Notes under the pieces: generated by a model | Database searches by the model: none | Seen by the model: the letters and a program-made list of their open reading frames with translations, nothing else | Told to the model about the DNA's origin: nothing | Part shown: positions 7,399-17,028 of the stretch, piece after piece | Layout: each line of letters opens with the position of its first letter | Numbering within the stretch: position 1 is the stretch's first letter | Assembly: GCA_964424545.1 (NCBI GenBank) | Contig: CAYRJN010000035.1 | Span: forward strand, 1 to 24,807 | Source of the DNA: JAUVIB01 sp964424545 | GTDB taxonomy: Bacteria > Calditrichota > Calditrichia > Calditrichales > Calditrichaceae | Direction: 5' to 3' | DNA length: 24,807 nucleotides | Program-made: the position numbers and the translations under genes

Positions 7399-10331
7399 AT
7401 GATGTATAACAAATTAATATTTCTGAATTTATTAGCGTTCTCGCTTCTTTTCGCTCAAACGCTCGATAAACGGCAGTTTAAGAATCCCGATAAAAGTTAT
7501 CGACCTCATACGCGCTGGTGGTGGCCGTCCACGGTTACAAAAGAAGAGATTACGTGGGAATTAGAGCAGATGAAATCACACGGCATCGGCGGCGTTGAAC
7601 AAATTACCATGGGAGATTATTACCAAAAAGGGCACGTTCCGTTTATGTCCGATAAGTTTATCGATTTGCTGAAGCATATGGTGAGGGAAGCGAAACGTCT
7701 CGATATGGAACTCTCCATCAATTTCGGCGGGCCGGGCTGGATAATCGGGGGAAGCTGGGTGCCGGATGAGGAGCGTAGTAAGGATATCGTGCCTACTTTT
7801 TTTGATATAAACGGTCCGGAAATCTATTACGGTCAGTTGTCTAAAAAATTGATTCCCACCAAACGTTCATGGGAAATTCATGATTATGAATTGAACGGCA
7901 AAGAGAAGCTGCTTGCTGTGGTTGCCGCAAAGATTACGAACGATACGCTTGAATCAAATTCGATTCGGCTTTTAACAGACAGTGTTAAAAAGGGGAAATT
8001 GCGCTGGCAGGTTCCCAACGGTTCCTGGCGTATTATGGCTTTTTGGTTAAAACGTAATGCTCCGGGCAACGCGGTGGATAATTTCAGCGTTAAAGCGATG
8101 CGGCGCTACTGTGATTATTTCGGGGGAAAATTATATGACGCTTTTGGGAATGAATTCGGGAAAACCGTTGAATCTATGTTTGTGGATAGTTTTGAACTGC
8201 CCAATTCGGCTTCGGGTATATATTGGAGCGAGGGCCTGTTCGAGGCGTTTAAAAAATATAAAGGTTATGATCTTATTCCCTATTTGCCGGCTGTTTGGTG
8301 GCAGCTGGGGCATATATCGCCAAAAGTTCGTTATGATATGAATGATTTTCTCGATTATCAGGGACGAAAAGCATTTTTTGAAACTTTTGGCGGTTGGTGC
8401 AAAAAACATAATGTCAAATCGCGCATTCAGCCCTACGGTTTTACGACGGATATCCTGCAATCGGCGGGTATGACGGATATTCCCGAAATGGAAATTACGG
8501 CCGGTGAAAAAGATAAACATCCCTGGTTTGATACCCGTATCGGGCCGAAAAAATATGTAGCTTCCGGCGCGCATATCTACGGTCGTCCCTTAATATCGAC
8601 CGAAGCTTATACCTTTATGCACCAAGAGCGATTCAGATCAACTTTGGAAGAGTTGAAAATTGCCAGCGATATCTATTTAAGGAACGGAGCGACCAAATTT
8701 TATAATCACGGATTTTCCTATTCACCAGAGCGGCAAGTTGTACCTTCACGAACGATTGGATTTGCTGCTTTCCTGAACCCGCAAAATATTTTATGGGAAT
8801 ATTATCCTCTGTTAGCGGATTATGTGGCGCGCTGTTCTTATGTTCTTCGGCAGGGACATTTTGCACCCGATATCGCCGTATACTCGCCGCTGGCCAATCA
8901 ATGGACAAAGGATGTACTCAACGCCCGCAAATGGACGCGCGAGTTCGATTGGGGCGATCTCGGCGCTCTGTTAATTTCCAATGGTTATGATTTCGACTTG
9001 TTAAATGACGATGCGCTGCAGAATCTTGTAAAAATTGAAAACGGCAATCTGTTGTTAAGGAAGATGACCTATAAAATTCTTCTGTTGCCGAATATTGAAG
9101 CATTACCGCTCGAAACGATGCGCTTTATTGAAAAATTCGTTAAAAGAGGGGGGATTGTTGTGGCGCTCGATCGTATACCCGCTTATTCAACCGGCTTGAA
9201 AAATTATCGACAAAAAGATGAAGAAGTTAAAAAAATAATCGCTAAAATATTTTCAAGGAAATATGAAGAACAAACCTATTTCATGAAAAATGTGATCCAT
9301 CGTCCGATTTGGTGGGATACGTATGCCAGCTTTCAAGACCCTTTTTTAAAAATTTTAAGAAAACATATTCAACCGGATTTTGGAATCGATTTTGCAGGGG
9401 AAACTTTACGGAAGAATAAAGGTTTAACCTTTTTGCACCGTAAATTCGGCAAGGATGATGTTTATTTTGTGACCAATGTTCAGGATAAAACGAGTAATAT
9501 TCCGGTAACATTCCGGGTTAAAGATAGCTCCATTGAGAAATGGAATCCCTATAACGGCGAAATTTCGCAGGTCTATATTTATGAAGAAACGGATCGGGGA
9601 ATCAAAATACCTTTAACGTTAGAGCCCTATGAATCAACCGTTTTGCTTTTTCGCCATAATAAATCATCGGATCATATAATCAAAACCGATTTTTCGGACG
9701 CTTCCTCTGTAAATGTTTTATATGCCGTGGAGAATGGTCTGCATTATGTTGAACGTAAGATCGCCGGAAAAATAGANNNNNNNNNNTAGAAAAACGTTAT
9801 GTAGAAGTGGAGGGTATTCCCGCCCCTTTACATATTAACGGAAAATGGGATTTAACTCTCGGCGATGTTTCGCCCAGGCGGATTGATTATCTTTATTCGT
9901 GGACGGATGACCCGCAAACGCGCCATTTTAGCGGGAGCGGCATTTATGATATTGATTTTATATTAGGTGAAAATTATGTTAATGAACAGACGGTATTACA
10001 GCTCAATCCCGGTAAAGTGGGCGTGGTAGCCGAAATATTTGTTAATGATATAAAGGCCGGAACGGTGTGGATGAGGGAACAAAATATCAATATTACCGAT
10101 TTTGTAAAAAAGGGTCGCAATCATTTGCGCATAAAAGCGACCAACTTATTAATTAACCGTGTTTCGGCTATGACTAAACCGCTGCCCGTTCCTAAAGAAA
10201 TAAGAGCGCAATACGGCGGAGCGTTGGAATTGAAAAGTATGCCGCGGGAATTCGGTTATGATGCTCTTCCGGCCTCGGGATTATTAGGGCCTGTTCGTAT
10301 TGAAGCGTTGAAAAAAGTGAAGATTGATTAA
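7399..10331 (+). CDS. GH106-like alpha-L-rhamnosidase, interrupted by an assembly gap
   Basis: The start is taken at the ATGATG pair at 7399, one base after the previous stop; the frame continues upstream but only this start gives a clean signal peptide (MMYNKLIFLNLLAFSLLFAQ). GH106 hallmarks: RPHTRWWWP and EEITWELEQMKSHGIGGVE (49-67), INFGGPGWIIGG (107-118), SWVPDEERSKD, DSFELPNSASG followed by GYDLIPYLP, STEAYTF, and a C-terminal beta-sandwich with GKVGVVAEIFVNDIKAGTVW, RIKATNLLINRV and ASGLLGPVRIE. About 792 codons precede the gap and 180 follow it, matching the usual size of about 1000 residues. The halves lie in different frames only because of the 10 placeholder Ns. Expected activity is release of alpha-linked L-rhamnose; the catalytic Glu residues are probably in the DSFE and STEAYTF motifs. 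There is no sorting domain, so a periplasmic location is likely. Confidence 0.82.
9777..9786. other. Assembly gap (10 Ns) inside the GH106-like gene
   Basis: The frame before the gap ends with two bases of a codon (GA) and the frame after resumes with the last two bases of one (TA), so the true missing length must be 3k+2. Ten does not fit, which shows that the gap size is a placeholder rather than that the gene is frameshifted. Confidence 0.95.
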
Positions 10332-10358
10332 TGTAATAACAAAAAAAGGAGAAAAATT

Positions 10359-12641
10359 ATGGGTAAAAATATATACTTTTTATTCATCTTTTTGTTCATA
10401 TTTAAAGTAAACGGAGAAAATATAGCCGTTAGCTGGGATTTTAACAGCGACGGCGATACGGAAGGGTGGTCGAGTTCTTTCGGTATCTCCGATATGAACA
10501 GCGAAGGGGGAATGCTTGTTATCAATACCGCCAACTCTTTTCCGACTATCGTTCACAACGGCGTTTTTAGTATCAATGCCGAAGATTATGGGTATATTTA
10601 TATAAGAATGCAGGCTAAGGGAGCGACGGAGATCCGCGTAAACTGGCAGAAAGGCGACGGCAGCGTAACCTCTATACCGGCATCGCTGGCAATAAGGGGC
10701 GATTCGCTTTTTCATGTTTATCGCATCCCTGTTTATTCGGAAGCGGAATGGCAAGGCGAGATTTTAAATTTAAGCAAAATTCAAATAGGCGGTCCCTTGA
10801 CTTTTGCCAGAGAAACGGTAAAAATCGATTATATTCGTATCGTCAGTGTCGGCGTCAAGCCCCATATTGCTAATTTTACACCGTTGCGCACTGTATTAAA
10901 AATCGGTCATGATATCCCTCTTATGGCCATCTTAGAAAATATCGGCGACAAAAAGGGAGACATGTCATCATTACTGCAATTGCCGTCAGGCGTGGAATTA
11001 CTTTCGGGGGATGTAAAAAATGGTCATTCTATTTCCCCTGGAGACAAAGATACGCTCTTTTGGGAGATTCGCAATCAAACGGCCGAAAAAGATACGGTTA
11101 AATTAACATTGTGGTCGGAAAATGATACGATAATCAGCGAAAAAGAGTTCGTTTTTAGAGAGAGATACTGGCGGCAGAATGAATTTTTATTAAGCGCCTG
11201 GTCGCCGCCTTATGCCTGGTATGGCCAGCCTTACGAAGATACAGTGTTTGCCTACTATAAAAATGCGCATTTCGATAATATGCTCTGGGTAAGGGATGAC
11301 GATGTTTTAATGCAAAAGGTTCAACAATATGATTTAAAATATTTTCTTCTAATCACGAACATCATCGGCGAAGAATATTTACGCGCTCCCGATAAAAAAA
11401 TACCACCGGATGTTACAGAGGAAATGTTACAAAAACTAGATATTGTTGTGGACAAATATATTGATGATCCAAATTTACTTGGTTATCATATCTGTGATGA
11501 ACCTCATAAACAGGCTTTTCCCAATATCGGGAAAGTTGTCGGCCGTCTTAGGGACATAGATCCCGAGCGCCTTAGCTTTGTAAATATCTGGCCGAGCAGC
11601 GAAGGATATGATGAGTATATTGATAACTTGCTGCAAACGGCCAAGCTCGATTTGTTAAGTTATGACCGTTATCATTTTTTTAACGGCTATGACGGCGGCT
11701 CCTATTTTTCAAATTTAGAGACAATACGGCGTTTTGCGTTGAAATATGATATTCCTTTTTGTAATATTATTCAAGCTATTGGCACCAACGGCACAAGTGA
11801 AGAAGATCTGAATTGGAGAACGCCGAATCGGGCGGAACATCGTTTTCTTGTATATTCGTCGCTCGCTTACGGTGTTCATGCTTTCATTTGGTTTCATTGG
11901 CATGGTGACTGGGGGCTTACCGGTAATCCCGATCGTGATATTATTTACCCGTCAATTCAATCGCTTAATGCGGAAATAGATTCATTGAAAGAGATTATGC
12001 TAAGTTTGAAAACTACCGGAGTGTATCAAACAAAACCGGCGCCCGGCGCCAATCCGCTGCCTGCGGACGGATTAATACAATCTGTTTCCGATAATGCCGA
12101 TCTGGTAATCGGTTATTTTAAAGATAAGGCTGATAAAGATTATTTTATGCTGATGAATAAGAATTATAACGATTCCGTAGACGTCAATATTGATTTTAAC
12201 GGTATTGTGGGCGGACTTCGTTTTTTCGATGTTATATCTTCGGAATGGTTCTCCTTCTATAATAGCGACAGCAGCGGACATTCCGAGTTTAATACAATAT
12301 TGCGTCCGGGCGGCGGAAAACTTTTCACATTCGACACCTTTACCGTTTCTGTTGAAAAAAAGAAGAAAAATATTCCTTATCAATATACCTTAAGGCAAAA
12401 TTATCCCAATCCCTTTAATCCCGCTTCCCAAATTGAATACGAAGTTGCCAAAAGAGCTAACGTTAAATTAATCGTTTACGATGCGCTGGGCAGGAAAGTA
12501 AAAACGTTGGTCAACGAACGACAAAATCCCGGGCGCTATGTGGTAACCTTCAAAGCGGATGGTCTGGCCAGCGGCGTCTACTTTTATCGTTTTGAGAGCG
12601 GTGATTTTTCACAAACAAGGAAAATGTTATTATTACGATAG
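10359..12641 (+). CDS. T9SS-exported putative TIM-barrel glycoside hydrolase (DEP motif), copy 1
   Basis: Residues 1-19 form a signal peptide. A beta-sandwich carbohydrate-binding-like module follows (about 20-165: AVSWDFNSDGDTEGW, then RETVKIDYIRIV, as in CBM-type discoidin-like folds), then a NEW3-like Ig domain (about 168-268). The catalytic-type core (about 275-555) contains LLSAWSPP, LLGYHICDEPHKQAF with D380-E381-P382 as candidate acid/base, RLSFVNIWP, LLSYDRYHFFNGYDGG, and AEHRFLVYSSLAYGVHAFIWFHW, an order of motifs seen in clan GH-A enzymes such as GH42. A C-terminal beta domain (560-660) and the T9SS sorting domain follow (about 676-760, NYPNPFNP at 681-688, ending TRKMLLLR). It starts 27 bases after the rhamnosidase with a strong AAAGGAG site, so it is probably in that operon. 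I cannot assign a CAZy family. Confidence 0.72.
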   Translation: MGKNIYFLFIFLFIFKVNGENIAVSWDFNSDGDTEGWSSSFGISDMNSEGGMLVINTANSFPTIVHNGVFSINAEDYGYIYIRMQAKGATEIRVNWQKGDGSVTSIPASLAIRGDSLFHVYRIPVYSEAEWQGEILNLSKIQIGGPLTFARETVKIDYIRIVSVGVKPHIANFTPLRTVLKIGHDIPLMAILENIGDKKGDMSSLLQLPSGVELLSGDVKNGHSISPGDKDTLFWEIRNQTAEKDTVKLTLWSENDTIISEKEFVFRERYWRQNEFLLSAWSPPYAWYGQPYEDTVFAYYKNAHFDNMLWVRDDDVLMQKVQQYDLKYFLLITNIIGEEYLRAPDKKIPPDVTEEMLQKLDIVVDKYIDDPNLLGYHICDEPHKQAFPNIGKVVGRLRDIDPERLSFVNIWPSSEGYDEYIDNLLQTAKLDLLSYDRYHFFNGYDGGSYFSNLETIRRFALKYDIPFCNIIQAIGTNGTSEEDLNWRTPNRAEHRFLVYSSLAYGVHAFIWFHWHGDWGLTGNPDRDIIYPSIQSLNAEIDSLKEIMLSLKTTGVYQTKPAPGANPLPADGLIQSVSDNADLVIGYFKDKADKDYFMLMNKNYNDSVDVNIDFNGIVGGLRFFDVISSEWFSFYNSDSSGHSEFNTILRPGGGKLFTFDTFTVSVEKKKKNIPYQYTLRQNYPNPFNPASQIEYEVAKRANVKLIVYDALGRKVKTLVNERQNPGRYVVTFKADGLASGVYFYRFESGDFSQTRKMLLLR

Positions 12642-12918
12642 CGCCTTATTGTGAAAACAATTATTGAAATAATAGTATAGTGTTTTTATCCTGGATTTCT
12701 CGTTTTATCGAAGTATCGCTACACGTTTCCCATTACACAAAATATTGGGATAAATTAGCATGAAATCTTACGCGGTTGTCATTCTCCGATTTATCGGAGA
12801 ATCTAACTATTAACGATTCAGGATAAACCATTTTAATAATAACGGCTCAATTATTAAAGAATTAAACCAAAATAAATTAAAGAATTTTGACACTACGACT
12901 AAATATAAAAGGAAAAAA
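12642..12918. other. Intergenic region between the two paralogous T9SS proteins
   Basis: It holds one strong inverted repeat (annotated separately at 12781-12802) and a weak ATTATT-GA-AATAAT hairpin soon after the first stop. A TTGACA at 12887-12892 has no -10 at proper spacing before the start, so I do not call a promoter. The second paralog has the ribosome binding site AAAGGA at 12908-12913. Confidence 0.5.
12781..12802. repeat. Perfect 10-base inverted repeat, REP-like palindrome
   Basis: ATTCTCCGAT (12781-12790) and ATCGGAGAAT (12793-12802) are exact reverse complements with two bases between. No T run follows, so it is not a classical terminator. The flanks GTC before and CT after make the outline GTCATTCT...AGAATCT, which recalls widespread intergenic palindromes of that form in bacterial genomes. 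Only one clear copy is in this window. Confidence 0.6.
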
Positions 12919-15222
12919 ATGAAACGTATTATTATTGCATTGTTCACTGTGTTTATATCGGCCTCTTCTGCCGAAAACATAGCAATATCCTGGGAGTTTA
13001 ATACGGCGGGAGATGCCGAGGGTTGGGAAAAGTCTTTTGGCGTATCGGCGCTTGCCGTTGAAGATAGTATGCTGGTAATTTCTACGGCGAATTCCTTCCC
13101 CACCATTGTCAGTAATCAGCATTTTAATATTTCAGCTGACGATTACGGATATATTTATGTGCGTATGCAAGCTAATGAAGCTACAGAGATCCGTCTTTAC
13201 TGGCAGAAGAGCGACAGTAGTGTGGTGTTCATACCTTTTTCTCATAAACTCGCCGGTGATTCTCTTTTTCATGAGTACCGCATTCCCGTTTACCAAGCCG
13301 ATGAATGGGCAGGCGAAATAATTGGTTTGGCAAAAATTCAAATAGGCGGTCCTTTAAGCTTTGCGAGAAATACGGTAAAAATTGACTACATTCGCGTCGT
13401 CGGTATCGGCATAAAACCGCAGATAATCGCCTTTAAACCTCTACGTACCGTTTTAAAAACGAATAAAAACATTCCTGTAATCGGAATTGTTAAAAACGCC
13501 GGCGATAAAGCGGGGGAGATTTCTTCCGTTATAACTTTGGATGGCCATGTTGAATTGGTGTCGGGCGATCTGCGCCATAACCACGGAATTCTGCAACCTG
13601 ATGAAACGGATACGGTTCATTTTGAGCTGCTTAATCAATTCAGCGAAAATGATACGCTTGGTTTTACCGTATATTCGAATACGGACAGCGTTACCGCTGA
13701 TGTTGAATTTCGTTTCCGCGATCAATATTGGAAGCAGAACGAATTTTTCCTAAGCGCCTGGTCGCCTCCTTCCCTTAATGTAGAATCCTATGATTATTAC
13801 AGCGACGCTAATTTTGATCTTGTTTTGACCGTTTATCCTGATGAAGGATGTACCAGTGTACCGGAATCATACGATATTAATTATCAGGTACGCGCCGGTT
13901 ATCTTGTGGGAGAGGAAACCTATCTGAGAGCGTCCGATAATATGCCGCCGCCGGATTTGACGGAAGAAGATTTGGGGAAACTCGATGATATGATAGAGAC
14001 CTATAAAGATCGTAAAAGAGTACTTGGCTATTATTTAACGGATGAACCCAACGCCCACGCTTTTAAAAATCTCGGCAAGATGGTGCGTTATCTCAGTGAA
14101 AAAGACCCGACTCGCTTGAGTTTTATTAATCTTTTTCCGACCTATGCCAATCAATTCCAGTTGGGAACCGATACTTATGACGAGCATATTGAGCAATTTT
14201 TGGATATCGTAAAGCCCGAGTTACTCAGTTATGATCATTATCATTTTTTCAACGGTTATGACGGTCCGGGATATTTTTATAATTTGGGTATTATCCGGAA
14301 ATGGGCGAGAAAATATGATATTCCGTTTTGCAATATCATCCAAGCCATTGGTACGGACAGTACAGGCGGTCCTGATTTAAACTGGCGCGTACCGAATGCC
14401 AATGAGCATCGCTGGCTGGTTTACAGCTCTCTTGCTTACGGCGCCAAAGCAATCATTTGGTTCCACTGGGACAGCTACTGGGGCGTTACCGGTTCTCCGA
14501 AACGGGATGAAGTGTATGCCTCCATTAAACAAATGAATAAAGAGATTAATAATATCGGACCATATCTACTTGATTTACATTCGACGGAAGTTTATCATAC
14601 GGGCAATAATCTGCCCAACGGCGCCGCGCCTTTGCCAAACGGCGCTATTGTGAAAAATGTTTCCGCTAACGCAGCTATGGTCTTGGGTTTTTTTAAAGAT
14701 GATTCGGGCGCCGATTATATGATGCTGATGAACCGCGATTATTCTGATACTTTGAATACAACGGTATCGCTCAATTATATGCTTTCGGATTTACAGGCTT
14801 TTGAGGCCGATTCGGGATATTGGTATGCTAAAGATTATCTAAGTAATGAAGACGCCGGTTCTGAATTTTTCGTTACCCTGCTGCCGGGAGGGGGTATCTT
14901 GTATAAATTAAGCGGCGAGCGGATTTCGGGAATTGGCCGTGTCCATAATATCCGTCCGCAGAAGTTTAATTTGCAGCAGAATTATCCCAATCCATTTAAT
15001 CCGTCAACGACAATCGAATACGCCATACCGGCAAAAGAATCCGTTAAGCTCATTATTTTTGACATGCTGGGGCGCAAAGCGGCGCTATTAGTGGATAAAG
15101 AGCAGAATGCCGGCCGTTATAAAATAAAATGGAACGCCGCCAAGTTTGCCAGTGGAATCTATGTGTGTTCATTGAAAACGCCGTCAAAAACCTTAAACCG
15201 TAAAATGATTTTGTTGAAGTGA
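12919..15222 (+). CDS. T9SS-exported putative TIM-barrel glycoside hydrolase (DEP motif), copy 2
   Basis: This is a full-length paralog of the preceding gene with the same domain order: signal peptide (1-18), CBM-like sandwich (about 19-165), NEW3-like domain (168-268), core (about 275-560), C-terminal beta domain and T9SS sorting domain (NYPNPFNP at 688-695, ending NRKMILLK). Conserved blocks shared by both copies include NEFxLSAWSPP, LGYxxxDEP (D375-E376-P377 here), RLSFxN, HFFNGYDG, KYDIPFCNIIQAIGT and the AYG..A.IWFHW segment. The loop between LSAWSPP and the DEP motif differs most, with insertions such as PDEGCTSVPE here, suggesting different specificity. It starts with AAAGGA 5 bases upstream and is followed after 16 bases by the GH31 gene, so those two probably form one unit. 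Confidence 0.73.
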   Translation: MKRIIIALFTVFISASSAENIAISWEFNTAGDAEGWEKSFGVSALAVEDSMLVISTANSFPTIVSNQHFNISADDYGYIYVRMQANEATEIRLYWQKSDSSVVFIPFSHKLAGDSLFHEYRIPVYQADEWAGEIIGLAKIQIGGPLSFARNTVKIDYIRVVGIGIKPQIIAFKPLRTVLKTNKNIPVIGIVKNAGDKAGEISSVITLDGHVELVSGDLRHNHGILQPDETDTVHFELLNQFSENDTLGFTVYSNTDSVTADVEFRFRDQYWKQNEFFLSAWSPPSLNVESYDYYSDANFDLVLTVYPDEGCTSVPESYDINYQVRAGYLVGEETYLRASDNMPPPDLTEEDLGKLDDMIETYKDRKRVLGYYLTDEPNAHAFKNLGKMVRYLSEKDPTRLSFINLFPTYANQFQLGTDTYDEHIEQFLDIVKPELLSYDHYHFFNGYDGPGYFYNLGIIRKWARKYDIPFCNIIQAIGTDSTGGPDLNWRVPNANEHRWLVYSSLAYGAKAIIWFHWDSYWGVTGSPKRDEVYASIKQMNKEINNIGPYLLDLHSTEVYHTGNNLPNGAAPLPNGAIVKNVSANAAMVLGFFKDDSGADYMMLMNRDYSDTLNTTVSLNYMLSDLQAFEADSGYWYAKDYLSNEDAGSEFFVTLLPGGGILYKLSGERISGIGRVHNIRPQKFNLQQNYPNPFNPSTTIEYAIPAKESVKLIIFDMLGRKAALLVDKEQNAGRYKIKWNAAKFASGIYVCSLKTPSKTLNRKMILLK

Positions 15223-15238
15223 TTTTTGGAGATGAAGG

Positions 15239-17026
15239 ATGGCAAAAAAAAGTAAAAAAGGTAAAGCATTAAAAATTATAATCGGTATAATAATCGTTCT
15301 GTTTGTATTGTTTTATTTTTGGATTGTTTATCCGTTTTGGGGTATGCCCTTTAACGCTCAACGCCATGGTAATCCGCCGTTGACACCGGCCTGGGCGCTG
15401 GAATGCTGGCTGTGGGAAGATGATGTCAATACGGCTAAATATGTGGACAGCCTTCTGAGTGGCTATAAAAAGCATGACATCCCCGTACGCGCCATCATTA
15501 TCGACAGTCCCTGGACATGGCGTTATAACGATTTTGATATTGATACGCTGCGCTATCCCAAACCGGACGAATGGTTTACGCGTCTGCAAAACGATGGCTA
15601 CAGAGTAGTGATGTGGATGACGCCCAACGTGAACAGCTACAGCAAAGACGCCGGAATCAAGAATTCTAAAGATTGGTATGAAGCGGCAAAGGAAAAGGGA
15701 TATCTTGCCGACAACGGACGCCTTGTAAGCTGGTGGAAAGGCGAAGGCGGCTATATCGATTATACCAATCCAGAAGCCATGAAATGGTGGCGCGGCTTGC
15801 AGGAACGGGTCTATCAACTTGGTATAGACGGCTGGAAATTGGACGGTTCGGCCACGGAATTTTTTAAAGAAGTACTGGGAATTCCTATTGCTTATATCGG
15901 CAGTCACGACGGTTTGATGACCACGCGTGAATATATGGATCATTATTACCGTGATGAATATCATTACGGCTTAAGTAAAAATCCTGAGTTTATTACCTTG
16001 TCGAGGTCAATGGACAGAGGATTCCATCCCGAAGGATTTGCACCCATTGACGCTTCGCCCGTTAACTGGGTGGGCGATCAAAGACATACATGGAAATCAA
16101 GCGGAGACAAGTTAGATAAAAATGATCCGGAAAACAAGGACTTGGCCATGGACGGTGAAGAAGGGATCGAAGAGGCTATGCATGATATCTTAAGAAGCGC
16201 CAAACTGGGTTACAGCGTTATCGGCTCCGATGTGGCCGGATTTAGCGGTCGCACTATTCCCAAAAGACTGTATATTCGCTGGGCGCAGTTTTCCGCCTTT
16301 TGCGGTTTGTTTATGAACGGCGGACATGGCAACCGCGCTTTGTGGGAGCGCAGCAAAGAAGAGCTGGAAATCATTAGAGAGTACTCCTGGCTGCATACGG
16401 AATTGATCCCCTATATGTACAGCTATGTGGTCAGCGCCCATAACGGCGGCGCAAGATTGCAGCGTCCGGTGGATGGAAAATATCACTATTTGTTCGGGGA
16501 TTACTTGTTGATTGCGCCAATTTATGAGGACTCTTTTAAACGTGCCGTTACCCTACCGAAAGGAAAATGGCGCTATCTATTCCATGATAAACAGCCGGTA
16601 AACGGCGGACATACATTACAGCTCAGTTTTCCGCTCGACGAATATCCGGTTTTTGTTAAAGAAGGTGCTATTATTCCTATGAATGTGAGCCGCGCTTATA
16701 CGGGGTTCGGCAGCGATTCCAGTGCCGGTTACCTTACTTATCTGATCTATCCCGATAAAAAAGAGAGCCGCTTTGTTCTGCACCATCCCGATAAAAGCGG
16801 AAAAACGGAAATCAGTGTTATAGATAAAGGGGAGGAAATCAGCGTTATCCTGAAGGGCGTGCATAAGCCGCACATACTACGACTCTTTATGGACAGTGCC
16901 CCGACGAGCGTTTCATTGGACGGTGAGAAAATAGATGAAAAAGAGTGGCGTTACGACGACCAAATCAATAAACTGATTGTAAAAAGGGAGAATTATAAAA
17001 ACGGTAACTATACAATTGATAAATAA
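15239..17026 (+). CDS. Membrane-anchored GH31 alpha-glycosidase lacking the N-terminal beta-sandwich
   Basis: A Lys-rich start (MAKKSKKGKALK) and one hydrophobic helix (about 13-34) form an uncleaved signal anchor, placing the enzyme on the periplasmic face of the inner membrane. The GH31 barrel begins almost at once: PAWALECWLWEDD (50-62), AIIIDSPWTW (85-94), VVMWMTPNVN (123-132), GIDGWKLDGS with candidate nucleophile Asp202, MTTREYMDHYYRDEY (227-241), WVGDQRHTW with candidate acid/base Asp280, GYSVIGSDVAGFSG (324-337), then the C-terminal beta domains (GDYLLIAPIYED, FPLDEYPVFVKEGAIIPM). At 595 residues it is shorter than typical GH31 enzymes (about 700-900) because the galactose-mutarotase-like N-domain is missing. 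Alpha-glucosidase or alpha-xylosidase activity is likely; the exact linkage cannot be decided. The ribosome binding site GGAG is at 15228-15231. Confidence 0.87.
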   Translation: MAKKSKKGKALKIIIGIIIVLFVLFYFWIVYPFWGMPFNAQRHGNPPLTPAWALECWLWEDDVNTAKYVDSLLSGYKKHDIPVRAIIIDSPWTWRYNDFDIDTLRYPKPDEWFTRLQNDGYRVVMWMTPNVNSYSKDAGIKNSKDWYEAAKEKGYLADNGRLVSWWKGEGGYIDYTNPEAMKWWRGLQERVYQLGIDGWKLDGSATEFFKEVLGIPIAYIGSHDGLMTTREYMDHYYRDEYHYGLSKNPEFITLSRSMDRGFHPEGFAPIDASPVNWVGDQRHTWKSSGDKLDKNDPENKDLAMDGEEGIEEAMHDILRSAKLGYSVIGSDVAGFSGRTIPKRLYIRWAQFSAFCGLFMNGGHGNRALWERSKEELEIIREYSWLHTELIPYMYSYVVSAHNGGARLQRPVDGKYHYLFGDYLLIAPIYEDSFKRAVTLPKGKWRYLFHDKQPVNGGHTLQLSFPLDEYPVFVKEGAIIPMNVSRAYTGFGSDSSAGYLTYLIYPDKKESRFVLHHPDKSGKTEISVIDKGEEISVILKGVHKPHILRLFMDSAPTSVSLDGEKIDEKEWRYDDQINKLIVKRENYKNGNYTIDK

Positions 17027-17028
17027 TT

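Noticed and set aside
8131..8574. 147-codon - strand frame opposite the GH106-like gene
   Set aside because: Lies entirely within a gene with strong family motifs; no motif or ribosome binding site of its own. Other antisense frames in the window are similar shadows.
9777..10331. Interpreting the GH106-like 3' part as a separate gene or a pseudogene
   Set aside because: The frame break coincides exactly with placeholder Ns, and the downstream part carries the conserved C-terminal GH106 block.
12887..12910. TTGACA followed by TATAAA before the second T9SS paralog
   Set aside because: The spacing is only 12 bases and the -10 would end 8 bases before the ATG, leaving no room for a normal leader.
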